Part shown: positions 41,893 to 52,736 of the stretch, piece after piece
Numbering within the stretch: the first letter of the stretch is position 1
Layout: every line of letters starts with the position of its first letter
Origin: Earliella scabrosa
Taxonomy: Eukaryota > Basidiomycota > Agaricomycetes > Polyporales > Polyporaceae
DNA: 64,000 bases
Direction of reading: 5' to 3'
Assembly: GCA_022605405.1 (NCBI GenBank)
Contig: JABYQQ010000002.1
Location: forward strand, 806,001-870,000
The notes under the pieces: model-generated
Told to the model about the DNA's origin: nothing
Databases searched by the model: none
Seen by the model: only the letters and a program-made list of their open reading frames with translations
Made by a program: the position numbers and the translations under genes

Positions 41893-43915
41893 TTATCCGG
41901 CAAATTGTGATATAAGTACGGAAGAACAAGATTGTCGTCGTTTTTTATTAAATGTGCAGCCAAGAGTCCGGCTGCCTATCTTAATCAGATGACAGCGCTC
42001 AAGTGGGAGAGCAGGCCTGTGGGAAGACATGCATCGAGCGCGACCAGTGGTGAGGATACCAGGAACAGTTGGATGAGGGACGGGCGGGGGCTCGTCTACG
42101 AAGGAACCGACTGATCGTTTTGAATGCGAATACTTCCAGCATACATGTGTGCTTCTCGAGCGACTTCGCGGTGGCTTAGTGTGTACTACCTTGTACCGGC
42201 AGCCTGGCACTGAGCAGAATGACTGCGTCACGCCAGAGCCCGCCTGCTTGCACTTGAGGGAACCAAGGGCGCCACAAACGGGGCATTGTATCGGAATTTC
42301 GTGCCAGGGCCGAAGGGCTATTCAGCTCCTCGATGATCAATCGATGAACATCGGAGTCACGAGGAACAGCACGACGCATGATCACCACCGGCGTATGACG
42401 GCCGAGATACGGTGAACAAGACAGCATCTCTCCGACGCGCTCACGGTCGAGTGCCACCCCTTCGAGGTATACTTTTTGCACTAAGGCCAAGAAGAACGCC
42501 CCGCTGAAAGCCGCTTGAAGAGCATGAGCTCCAAAAGCCACCACATGCCTGGCTCGCATCCTACGACGAAACGCATGAGCGGTCTCCTATGCTATCTGAC
42601 GACAACGTACCTCTCCGAGAGGAGGCGAAGCTTGCTTAACTGGTCGTCGCGCATAGTCAGAGCTCCGCAAGATAGCAAAGCAATGGTAAGTTCGAATTGG
42701 CGTCCAGCGTGCTGCAACCGGGGCGAGAGAACATCATCCCACCTCTAGGTCCGCTGACGAAGCTCCGTCCGCGTAGAATAGATCTCCGGAGCTCTCCTCC
42801 GAATGTGTATACACGAAGAGCAAGATTCGGCCGCTAGGGAACCTGAAATTGCGCGTCAAGACGGCTGGCAGAGCTGAAACGTTCTGAGATCGGACAAACG
42901 TGTACCTGCCTATCGAGGCCACGCAGAGCGTCGTCTACTGAGGTCCGGTATATCTCTGCATCCTCCAGGGAAGCGATGGAGTAGGGCAGGTCAATATAAA
43001 CGAGATGATCTGTCGCGTGGTTGACGAAATATCCGCGTAAGGCCGCATACAGCAGGCGCGCTGGCGAGTTGGCCTCGTCAAGGGAAGCTAGACGACATCT
43101 GGCGTGGAGAGGCCGACGGGCGTCCGCTTGAACAGACAGCCAGGTGGTAAGGTAGGGTTCTCGAGCTTCGTTCCGTTTATAGAAACCCTGTAGGTCCATC
43201 AGACGTATGGAACGGTGCGGGCACAAACTTCCTTACCATGTACCGGCGACGGCTGGAGGTGGCACGCTCTGCTAAGATGTGACAGGATGGGCAAACGAAG
43301 TCGAGATTGGCGAGGATGTCGGGCGGAATAGTGGCCGCTTGAGGTACATGACAGATACATAGAATACGTGGGTATTGGTCGCATCCAATCGTCACGCCGC
43401 CGTTCTGACACAGATAACAGAACTATACCGAGTTAAGTTCAACGCAAGAGTTAGATTGAGAGAATACACCTAACCTCTTCATGCGAATCTACCTGAATGG
43501 GAGGGCCGTCAGGGATTGCAGGGAGTGGCTCCGCGATATTCCGAGGTGTCTTCCGGGCGTAGACGTGCGTTCGGCGGGCTGTGGTCGGCGTAACGGGGTT
43601 AGTATACGAATCGCCCACAGCGGCAATGGTGATGTGAAAGGTGACGTACATGGAGGTGGAGATGAGATCGCGTTGTTTCCCGGGCCTGAACGAACCCTCC
43701 CTCGACGATGACGTTCGACTGTCGACCCTCGTGTGCAGGAAAAGTGGTTCTTCATCGGATGATTCGCTACGTTGATCATTGCGCGCCGCCCGACGAGCTG
43801 GCATAGCGGAAGTTGGCAACGGAGTCTACAATAGAACATGAAGACACTTACTGAGAGCTGTCCTCGGAGCCGGAGCGCCTGTACTCTTCTTCGCGGTCTG
43901 CTTCGTACGAGCCAT
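41893..43915 (-). pseudogene. Second histone H3-tail mimic protein, inverted and decaying
   Basis: Exons I can support: 43915-43852 (64 nt), 43797-43475, 43422-43237, 43187-42910, 42842 to about 42743, then about 42742-42615 and 42560-41893. Residues 2-21 are ARTKQTAKKSTGAPAPRTAL, 15 of 20 as in H3. The linker has RRAARNDQRSESSDEE. The finger FCYLCQNGGVTIGCDQYPRI keeps C, C and C but has Tyr for the fourth Cys, then CICH and CPSC. The core has GRILLFVYTHSEESSGDLFY and TIALLSCGAL, so the His/Cys pair is conserved, then HVVAFGAHALQAAFSGAFFL and YLGRHTPVVIM. The intron at 42843-42909 uses a GC donor (AG/GCAGGT). Frame breaks occur near 42742, where the intron present in the paralogue is missing, and near 42300, before the zinc ribbon IQCPVCGALGS...CSVPGC. 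Probably no longer makes the full protein. Confidence 0.72.
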
Positions 43916-44067
43916 AGAGGAAGATGCGACCAAGTCTGCGACTACTAGGAGCAAGACAACGAGTGGGAGTGAGGAGGGGACGTGGGGGACTGGTGTCGCC
44001 GTCTGCGCCAATCTTGTCGGCCCGGGGTGTGCTCGGCATCCATTCTGAGACGGTGTCCCTCGGAACC

Positions 44068-44283
44068 GTACGTCTCGCCTGGCCACGGTATGTCCCGCTG
44101 CTCGATCGGTTTCTGAGAACGGTACGTCTGGCCTGGCGACGGTATGTCCCGCTCCCTCGGTTTCTGAGGGTGATGGTACGTCTTGCCTGGCGACGGTATG
44201 TCCCGCTCCCGTGGTTTCTGAGGGTGATGGTACGTCTCGCCTGGCGACGGTATGTCCCGCTCCCTCGGATTCGGCAGACCGGA
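44068..44283. repeat. 54-bp tandem repeat, four units, upstream of second H3-mimic gene
   Basis: Units start at 44068, 44122, 44176 and 44230, each beginning GTACGTCT and containing CGGTATGTCCCGCT. The array lies 150-370 bp upstream of the start at 43915, i.e. in its promoter region. The paralogue at 37479 has no such array. Confidence 0.9.
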
Positions 44284-44675
44284 CGTTGGATGTTCTCCGG
44301 CGGCGAGTCTGGCCTGGCTGAGCGTCGCCTTGTTAGATGTGTCGCGCGTCACCACATGGCCTGATGCATCTGAAGGATGAACGCTATCGCACGAGCCCGG
44401 TGGGCTGCAAGAGCACTGTGAGCTGATCCCGATGGCGCCGGAAGAATAGCGACGTGCGCACGTTTGCGTGCGCGCGGGTGAATGCTGCAGCTGACTTCAC
44501 TCTCGATGCCTTGTGACTGGAGGAAGTCGATAGCGCAGATGGAATCTTCAATGAACATCGGGATGGTCTCCCACAAGCAATATTTATGATCACGAGAATA
44601 TATTACACGTACTGAACTGACAGGGGTGCGACCAGTATTGAGACTCGCCACGAGCGAGCAACCAACGTCCTGCAT
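44284..44675. other. Spacer without a recognised gene
   Basis: Short minus-strand frames only; no domain. Confidence 0.4.
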
Positions 44676-46080
44676 TCAGAGAGCCGACGTCGGTCTGCGC
44701 GACGGGCTGACGGGCCAGTGTGGGAGCCAACGGCCGTAGGGAGTAGCGATTAATGGAGCGGTGAGGGTCTTGACCTGCCGACGTCCGAGAGACGGCACTC
44801 GGAGAGTAGATGTCCTGTGCGCATGGTCAGGCCAGAGAACGAGCTCTCTCGCACACGAAGGCATGTGCTCGCACTGGGGAAGAGGTGAACTCTGTGATAA
44901 TCTCAGCGAATGACTCACTCGAAGGCCGAACAGCCTGACGTGGAAGGGTCCGTGAAGTCTGCGTGGTCGTGCTGGAGCTGGTTGTGCGCGCAGATGAAAC
45001 ACTCGACGGACGAGCAGCTCGAAGTGCAGTGGTCAGAATCGGCGGGAAATGGGAGATGGGCGCACACGGCTCGCAGATGATATGAGCTGGACATGCGCGA
45101 GGTGCGCATGTCCGGGCGAGAGAACGGGTGAGCAGTAGCTCAAAGATCTCGCCGTGCAGTGGTCAGAATTGGCGGGACACGGGAGATGTGCACACCCGAA
45201 GGGGTGGGCCCGGAAATGGGATGACCTAGACATGCGCGAGGTGCGCGCGTCCGGGCCAGAGAACGGGTGAGCGCACACGAACGTGTCTGCTCGGGAATGG
45301 GATGACCTGGAGGTGCGCGAGGTGCGCGTGTCCGGGCAAGAGAATGGGTGAGCGCACAAAAACGCGTGTGCTGGGATTCGGAAAGAGGTGAACTATCTAA
45401 AAGTCTCGGTGGACGACTCACTCGATGGTCGAACAGCGTGACGGGGGACCGTCCGTGAAGCCCGCGTAATCGTGCTGGTCTTGCTCTTGCTTGCTGGTGT
45501 GAGCCGGTAGTGCGCGCAGGCGAAAACCTCGGCAGACGGGAAGCTCGAAGATCTGGTGTGCAGTAGTCAGAATCTGCGGGACACGGAAGATGGGCGCACA
45601 CGAAGCGGTGAGCTCGGGAATGAGATGAGCTAGACATGCGCGAGGTGCGCGTGTCTGGGCCAGAGAACGGGTGAGCGCACAGGAAGGCGTGTGCTCGGAG
45701 TCTGGAAGAGGTGAACCAGATGATAATCGGAGCGGACGACTCACTCGAAGGCCGAACAGCGTGACGTATGAAGCCTGCATTGTCGTGCTGGACCTGCTCT
45801 TGCTGCTGTGAGCCTGTTGTGCAGATGAAAACCTCAGCGGATGAGGCTCGATTTCTTGAATTCACCGGAGAAACCAGGAGAGACGTGCGAGAGAGGCGAT
45901 CCGGAGGTCGAAAACGTCCCGCGCTTGCCCTTTCGGGTTGTTTGGCCAGGCTTGGCTATCGTGCCGGAAACACCCGCATCCCCAAGTCATAGCCCTCCCC
46001 AGGCCCTCTCCTTGTCCCCTTCAACTGGTCGTCCGCTGAGGTTTTCCCCTGCGCACACAGCCAGTTTGTTCGGCTAGCAA
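44676..46080 (-). repeat. Diverged satellite-family block, mostly opposite strand
   Basis: Several imperfect units contain GTCCGGGC(A/C)AGAGAACGGGTGAGCGCAC-type words at 45100, 45250, 45330 and 45655. Read on the minus strand at 45855-45785 the sequence CGCTGAGGTTTTCATCTGCA and the frame SSAEVFICTTGSQQQEQVQH match the satellite core and its SSAEVYTCAH frame. At 46030-46060 a plus-strand unit reads CGTCCGCTGAGGTTTTCCCC. The block is older and more diverged than the array at 19470-24090. Confidence 0.7.
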
Positions 46081-47389
46081 AAGCAAGTAGGGCAGTCATG
46101 AACCGCAGTCGTGGTCTAGATCTGCACATGTCACGGTGCCCGCTAGCGCTTGCGCTCAGGCTGTTGTCCTACCTGGTGTGCTGCTGCGCAGACTCCTGCA
46201 CCTCTCTGATCTTGACCTGCTCGAAAACATTCTAGTCGGTCTGCACCAGTCCAGCCCGTCCGCGTTTTGAGTCCAAGGCGGGAGCCGTCCATCCCGTTGT
46301 TTCTCTACCTCGTCATGCGGCACCACCACTGCAGGCCGGGGCATGGCGCACGGACCATCGAGCACGCGTCGGTGTGCACTTGACAGAACACGACCGATGC
46401 GGCTCCTAAGCCGGGATCGCGCTCCCGAGTCCCAATACGATGTCAAAAGCCCTCGTGCCTCCCACCGCGCTCGCGGAGCCAGACATCCGACGCCGCTCGA
46501 TGAGCTCGCGATCCCGAGCGGTATTGCATTCTCAATATTCAGTGCTGAGTGGGCGGACGAAGCGTCGACGCGAGCCTGCCGAGCAGCGCATGCGTCTTTT
46601 CGAAAGTCGGGGACCCGACTCTTGGCCTGAAACGCACCGATGCGCGGAGCGAGAGGCGCAAGAGCGCATTTAACGGAGTGCGAGCGGTGCGGGGGGCGGG
46701 ACGGTCGCTTCGCGTATCCGGTGGGGTTAGCGGCAGCGGGGTGGTCCGTGCGCTGCGAGGAGGGTACATAGACCCTCGATTCGCCCGGGTTGACCATGCA
46801 CTGTCCGCCGCTGTTCCTGCATCCGGCTCCCTCGTCTGCTCGTCGACCTGCTCGATGTTGTCGCCTGTCTCCGTCTCCGTCGTCGTGACTGCAGCACATT
46901 GCATACCGTGTCCAAGGACTGCACAGCTGAGCCGTGTCCGTCGTTCATCCCAGCGTCGGACGGCACCATAACGGGGCGGAGGACGACGAGAACGTGCCGC
47001 CTGCAGCGCGGCGCGCGAGAAGGTAGAGTGGCCGGTGTCCGTCTACTCTCCTCTTACCGTGTGTCGACGCGGGTCTCTGTTCTCTAGTTGGTGTATCGCT
47101 TGGTTGTTTACGATGCCTACGATAGGACGTGTTGTACTAACATAATGTACTCTGTAATGCAGGTCAACGATGACGATTCCTCTTCTGGTTGTGCCCGCTC
47201 ATTCAGTCAGAGCGACGGAGGACTATCTGGAGTTGCTTTGATTCTACTGCTGCACTGTACACGAACCTAAACCCGCCAGACGAAACATAAGTCAATAGTG
47301 GTGGCAACGGCTGTCTAGCGTATGATAGCGACTCTGGCCAATGTCGCCGTCGACCACTGCATCATCCGTGGTTAGTGAGGAAAGAGAAG
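46081..47389. other. Stretch without a supported gene
   Basis: Overlapping long frames on both strands at 46156-46971 are Arg/Ser/Ala-rich with no domain and probably reflect base composition. No RNA gene or repeat seen. Confidence 0.4.
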
Positions 47390-49170
47390 AGGGAGATGGG
47401 AGAGACGCACTCTCGTAGGTCTTGCTTGCCCTGCTGCTTGAGCTTCCCGGCCGCTTTGACGGCCGATTCGCTCCCGTGCTCGTGTAGGTCGGCGTCGCTC
47501 ATGATCTCACCGCACACGAACTTGTTCTCAAAGTCCGAGCTACAGAGCCGCTGTCAGCGTCCGCTCTCCACCTGGGGAGGAAGAGGTGCGAGAGTGCAAC
47601 TCACTGGATGACACCAGCCGCCTGGGGCGCCTTTGTGCCCTTGCGGATCGTCCATGCGCCGACCTCGTCGGGCCTGCAGGTGAAGTAGCGGATGAGGTCG
47701 AGGGAGGTGTGGCCGGCGGTGGTGATCTTGCCGAGGGCGGAGACGGCGCCGATCTTGTTCTCCTCCTCGGCGCGCTCCTCGTCCGAGGGGAGGAGGGCGA
47801 GGCGCTCCTCGAGGGCGATGGAGAAGGGGATGAGCGGGTCGCCGGGGTTGTGCTCGTCGATCCGGGCTTTGATCTTGGGCAGCCATTTGTTCTTCTTGCG
47901 GACGTAATCCCGCTCGGAGAGGTTGATGAGGTAGGTGACCGGCTTGGCGGTGAGGAGCTGGAGGCCGTTGACGACGTCGACCTGGAGGGAGGGGGTTCGT
48001 TAGTTTCGGCTGTCAGAGTGAGGGAGTGTGTGTTGTGGGTCAGATGGAAGATTTTCTCATAGGCATGATTGGGCGTTACTCCCGCCTCGGCGAGCTGGGT
48101 TAATTCGAGCCTTAGGTTCTTTGTCATCAGGTAGGAGGGAGAGCCCCGGTCTGTGTAATGGGGATGCGATATTCACTTGGAAGAACAGTGGGTGAGTATG
48201 TTGATTGGCGATGGACGGAGAACGACAGAAAGCAAAATAGGCAAGGGACGAGAACGAGTCAGAACAATCTAAAATCTCATAGGCATCATGGGGCGTTACT
48301 CCCGCCGTCGACGAGCTGGGTTATATCGAGCGTAGGTGCTCTTTATCATCACACGACACGACCGAAACTAGAATATAGAACCAGAAAGTGGATGGAAGAG
48401 AAGGCTGCTCACCTCTTTGCCGACCCACTCGTGCTTGCGGACGTCCTTGTTGCCCTTTGTCAGGACGTCGTAAATCTTCTGTACGGTCGCGAGCTCCTCC
48501 TTGGCCTTATCTGCGAGGGAGTTGCTGCCGAGGGAGCGACTGGACTTCCTGAGGCCGTCGAGGTGCTTCTCAACCCACTTGATGTACTTGAGGGGGAGCT
48601 CGGTGGAGATGATTTCCATGTCGCGACAGGGGTCTACGTCGCCCTCGACGTGGATGACCTCTGCGTCATCGAAGGTGCGGACGACTGGAAGATACCGTCT
48701 ACGGCGCGGACATGGGCGAGGAAGGCGTTGCCGAGACCTGCACCTGTTGTGGGTGGGACGTTAGATCGCGAGGAGGGTGTAAGTCGAGGGATGATACGTA
48801 CGGCCGTAAGACCGGCGATGTCAATGCACGTTAGGTGGAGTGGTACACGAGACGCAGGCTTGCAGAGCTCGCAGGGCCAGTCGAAGCGGGGATCGGGAAC
48901 GGAGATACGCGCTTCCTGGGTGGTGTATTAGGAAATGGGTGACTTGGGATACTGATAGGGTGCGCGACCGGTGGATCTTTCGAGAGATGATGAGACGTAC
49001 CTCAGGGTTGATTGTGGCATACGGGAAGTCGGCGACCTTTCCAAGATCTTACGGGGACGGATGAGCAAGCGAATCGCGTCTTCTGGAGGCGTACTGACCG
49101 GTTTTAGAGGGGACGTTGAAGAAGGATGACTTCCCTACGTTTGGAAGACCTGGAGACGCGTGCAGGTGAG
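47390..49170 (-). pseudogene. OLA1/YchF-family GTPase, disrupted
   Basis: Minus-strand exons in order encode GLPNVGKSSFFNVPSKT (G1 motif), LGKVADFPYATINPEE, ARISVPDPRFDWPCELCKPA, LTCIDIAGLTA (G3 region), GAGLGNAFLAHVRAVDGIFQ, DVDPCRDMEIISTELPLKYI, SLGSNSLADKAKEELATVQK, NKDVRKHEWVGKEV, LLTAKPVTYLINLSERDYVR, KKNKWLPKIKARIDEHNPGD, and the TGS part IRYFTCRPDEVGAWTIRKGT, SDFENKFVCGEIMSDADLHE. This is the Obg-like ATPase family (yeast YBR025c/OLA1). Lesions: a one-base deletion near 48683 (after GIFQ), loss of the GAST residues after GLTA, an altered C-terminus after AAGKLKQQGK, and no recognisable first exon (the usual NNLKIGIV start) or final exon. Read as a duplicate that decayed. Confidence 0.8.
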
Positions 49171-50209
49171 ACGCAAGGTCGAGATGGACGAAGATTGGAA
49201 CGGAGACACAACTGACACAGAATGACCTGAAGTCTGGGAGGGAAGCCATGTGACAGGATCGAGAGACGCGACGAACTGCGCGATGTACGCGCACACAAAG
49301 AATATATGCCATGAACGGTGGAAGTTGTGCCACCCGGAAGAGGTCGGGCCTGAGCCGCATCCAAAAGCATGCCAGAAATGATCTGCACGACGCGTGCATC
49401 CATGACCAGACACGAGGTGTGCCAATCGGCTGGGGAGGCGTGCGGCCGCGGCAGAACGTCATTTCTTGAGAAGCGTGAAGATACAGACAAAGGACGGACG
49501 TAACGAGGTTAACGTTCACCACTAGGGTGGTTCGCGGGTGAATGTTCTTTCCGAAAGACGTGGATCCCGTCCTAGATGTGAGCGGATATGAGGGGTGACG
49601 AGGGGTGACGAGGAAGTGATGAGTACCTGAGGTGCTGCGATCCTTCTGCTGGGCTGGCGATCGACATATTGATCTCGCATGTCCTTCGCAGACTTTGAGA
49701 CTAGCTTTCTCATCGCCGTCGGCGACGGCGAAGCACTCATGTACGCTGATCAAAGGGAGCGATTGCCTGGAACCGTGTGTCAGTAGCAGGATCGCGCCCG
49801 AGGGGACAAGTGGGGTACCAAGAGGGTTGCATGCGATCCAGAACATCGACGTTGGGGTGCCAATGGCACGCCCTCTGGCACGTGGGGTGATTGCGCGATG
49901 AGATTCAGAATTCATTGGACTTGCGCCAAAGGAGAGAAGCGACGAGATGCTTTGTCTCGAACCTCGCGAAGGACAGACGTGGGTACTTCCTGCCTGAGCT
50001 AGGCGAGAACCGGGACCCCGGGCCAGATGCGGTGGAGCAGAGAGCAGAGAAACCCAGTGGAGAGCCTATGGCTGTCGATATCAGCGAGCTAGGGAGCTGT
50101 GGCGGCGCAGGGTCTGAAAGGACAAAGATCAGAAATTAGATCCGATGTCTGCAGCACAGTATACGGCGAGCCGCACGTACTCAGACTGCTGGAGCTGATG
50201 TCTCATATG
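49171..50209. other. Stretch without a supported gene
   Basis: A small plus-strand frame at 49891-50139 (FVSNLAKDRRGYFLPELGEN, MAVDISELGSCGGAGSE) has an ATG and stop but no domain. Long minus-strand frames overlap it and are probably shadows. Confidence 0.35.
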
Positions 50210-50212
50210 AGA

Positions 50213-50300
50213 CTAGAGCGGAGGCGGGCGGCGAGGGCGGGGAAGGGGACGGGCGCGAGGGCGGGACGGGGACGGGCGCGAGGGCGGGACGGGGACGGGA
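50213..50300 (+). repeat. G-rich 22-24-bp tandem repeat
   Basis: Two to three copies of GGGCGCGAGGGCGGGACGGG occur with many runs of three or more G on the plus strand, about 270 bp upstream of the start at 50565. The pattern could form G-quadruplexes. Confidence 0.8.
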
Positions 50301-50564
50301 AGCAGGTTGCGACGCGTCCAGATTGTCACAGTTCACTATGTCCTTTCCTCGGCGCCGGCGCTTGTGATTCGGCCGGTGCCGGTGCGCGCCCATACGCGGC
50401 GGCCAGCCACAACAACCTTCCAACCTGAACGTTGAACGCCATACCAGCCCGAGGCCTCGAGTTGCTCGTGTGCAAAGGCCATGGTATGAGCTTTCTATTT
50501 ATCCCATTGAGACTACAGACTGATCTCCTCCTCCCCTTCCAGACTCATATTCTGAACTCTCGTC

Positions 50565-51208
50565 ATGGCTCAGGATCTGCCCCGCCCGTCGTAAGTCCAA
50601 CCTGGTTATGTCCTTTGTCCTTCTCCTCACCCCTCCCTCTAGTATTCTACGCTCCATCGCTATCCCGGCGCTCTTCTTTGACCACACGAAGAGCCGGAAG
50701 ATCAGCGGCTGGGTCGAGGTCGACGTGTTCTGCGCTCTCTTCGCCGCCGACGTTGGGATTGCCTCTCGCTGTGAGTCCTCATTCCCAACCTCCGCCCCAC
50801 CCCCCTGATCTCGAGTCTCTGACTGGGCGTTCCAAAGGCGCGCTTGGATTCCTGGACCCCACGGGCCGCATTCTCTTCCAGGATGTTGTCAGCAACTTCT
50901 AGCACGTCCAGAAGGCAGCCACCGTACGTCTCTGAGCCTCTTGTTCCGCTGGGCTGGGCTGCTGACTCTGCTTCGTACAGGACTCATCCTTTGTCGTGTC
51001 ACTGGGTATTGACTGCATAGCTGGCGGTGATATCCACTGGTACTCCCTCGCCTTCGACGACGCCGACCGTCACGACGTCTTCACCGCCTGGTTCGACGAG
51101 GGACTCGACCTAGCCGATGCCCATTTCGACCGGAAGCAGCGGCACCTGCAAGCTGTCATCGACGTCCACAGCGCGCTGCTGTCCTCACCCTCTTCCTCGT
51201 CGTCGTAG
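50565..51208 (+). CDS. Small unknown protein, one in-frame TAG
   Basis: Exons 50565-50590, 50643-50770, 50838-50923 and 50981-51208 join in phase (468 nt, 155 codons plus stop) with introns of 52, 67 and 57 bp. The product starts MAQDLPRPS, continues SIAIPALFFDHTKSRKISGW, VEVDVFCALFAADVGIASRC, ALGFLDPTGRILFQDVVSNF, then TAG (50900-50902), then HVQKAAT and DSSFVVSLGIDCIAGGDIHW, FTAWFDEGLDLADAHFDRKQ. The alternation of strands and a final helix suggests a compact alpha/beta fold. No family recognised. Apart from the TAG the gene is clean, so it is either a very young pseudogene, a sequencing error or a readthrough case. Confidence 0.6.
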
Positions 51209-52736
51209 CCACCCGTAGACCCGTCCTCGCTGCTGTCTCTTCATCAGATACTATCCAAGAGTATCCCCTCACGCGATTTCCCTCGCCCGAGCCATATTGT
51301 CGTAATATGTTCACAATGCGAGTTTCACGATGTCTGTCCAACATACGCGCGAACGTGAATTCCTACACAACCGCAGTACCTCCATTCTCCTGTTGAGATA
51401 GCGCTGGATCTCCCGCAGGTCAGCAGAAACCTGTTCCCACTTGCCGAGCGCATGTGCGTGTTGTGGAGACAAATGACCTCGCGCCGTCTCCAATCCAAGA
51501 AGTTGCCGATCCCCAACGACTAACTCTCCTACATTCATCTGTTCCTTCAGAACGGCTCGGTGATGCGCCAGTGAAACTGCCGTTTCGCTCGCGAATCGCT
51601 TGGCGGCGGAGATAGCATGGACTATACTCCAAAATTCGGTCTCGCGATGGCATAACAATCTATGCCAGCGGCGGGACCCGGGGCCCTTCTTGAGCCGGAG
51701 ACTGATCTCGCATCCCTGTCTCCTTGGTAAGCGTCCACCCTATGAATCGGTAGGGATCAATTAACTTGCCTTCTGGAATTCGAAAGCCACATCGTCGTTG
51801 ATCACGAGAGTGACTTTCTTGTGAAGCACCTCTCTTTCGCCTGACGAATGGGCCACGATACTCCGCCTATCATACACTTGAAGGATCCCTGGCAACGAAT
51901 ATTTGCACCTCTTCGTGAGGGGGAGCGCGGAAGGGCCGCCGTGTGATGAAGTACTCACGAGCATTTCCCTGGATTTCTGCAATGACGACATACACTTCGT
52001 CCCATTCTTCCAGCCTCACCTCTCCAATTCACTCCAAACGCACCACCCTCCTTCGGTCCCAAAGCGTAGTCAACAGCGGTTGCAGAGCATATCGTAACGA
52101 CTCTGCAAGACGCGTGAGCCAGGCAAAGAAGCGGTCTAGTTGAGAGCGTACCGAGGGCTATCCTCTTTGGCAGACGCAACCACGACCGGCATCGGAATCT
52201 CAATCACGCGTTCGCGAGGCACGGGATAATACCGTTTCTGCCTCTACAGGAGGATGAGCGAGTACAAGAGAGCAGTGGACGTCGTGCGCTACAAAGAAGG
52301 TGAGTCCACGATCAGCCTAAGTGGCACCGGAACCTCGTGTCAACTATGGAGCCAATCACGTCTACCCAGCAACGTGTATGCCGAGAGGCGGCGAGAGCTA
52401 CTAAGATCCCAACCCAGAGTTCACTCCGGAGCCCGAAAGGCACGGCCAAGTAATGATAGAATACGAGTCAAGCAATCGAATACATGATGAGAGTGGAGAA
52501 AGACGGATCCAGTGTGCGGGATTGTGGATAGCGGAAAACCATGTCCGTATATTGACGAATAGACAGTGGGGCGAAGCGAGGAAATGTACATGAGCGAGGA
52601 GGGAGTGGATAACAAAGGTTAAGACTGGGGATCGGCCAGTAACGGAATCATAACCCGGTAGAACCTGTATTCTCAGACAAGGATGGCAAAGTTCGCCCTC
52701 TCGGCCCTCTTGATGCTAAGACCGGTTGTCAGCATG
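51209..52736 (-). other. Possible minus-strand helical gene, unresolved
   Basis: Minus-strand frames at 52203-51955, 51991-51761 and 51658-51311 have protein-like composition (RSIVAHSSGEREVLHKKVTL, VINDDVAFEFQK; SIVHAISAAKRFASETAVSL, LREIQRYLNRRMEVLRLC). They could be exons of one Agaricomycete-specific gene separated by short introns (for example GTGAGTACTTC at 51955). I could not fix its start, phases or family. 52620-52736 holds nothing recognised. Confidence 0.3.

Noticed and set aside
42843..42909. Frameshift at the fourth intron of the inverted H3-mimic gene
   Set aside because: Using the GC donor AG/GCAGGT gives the same phase as the paralogue, so a GC-AG intron explains it without a frameshift.
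46156..46971. Long antiparallel ORFs on both strands
   Set aside because: Arg/Ala/Ser-rich translation on each strand without domains, as expected from GC-rich DNA.
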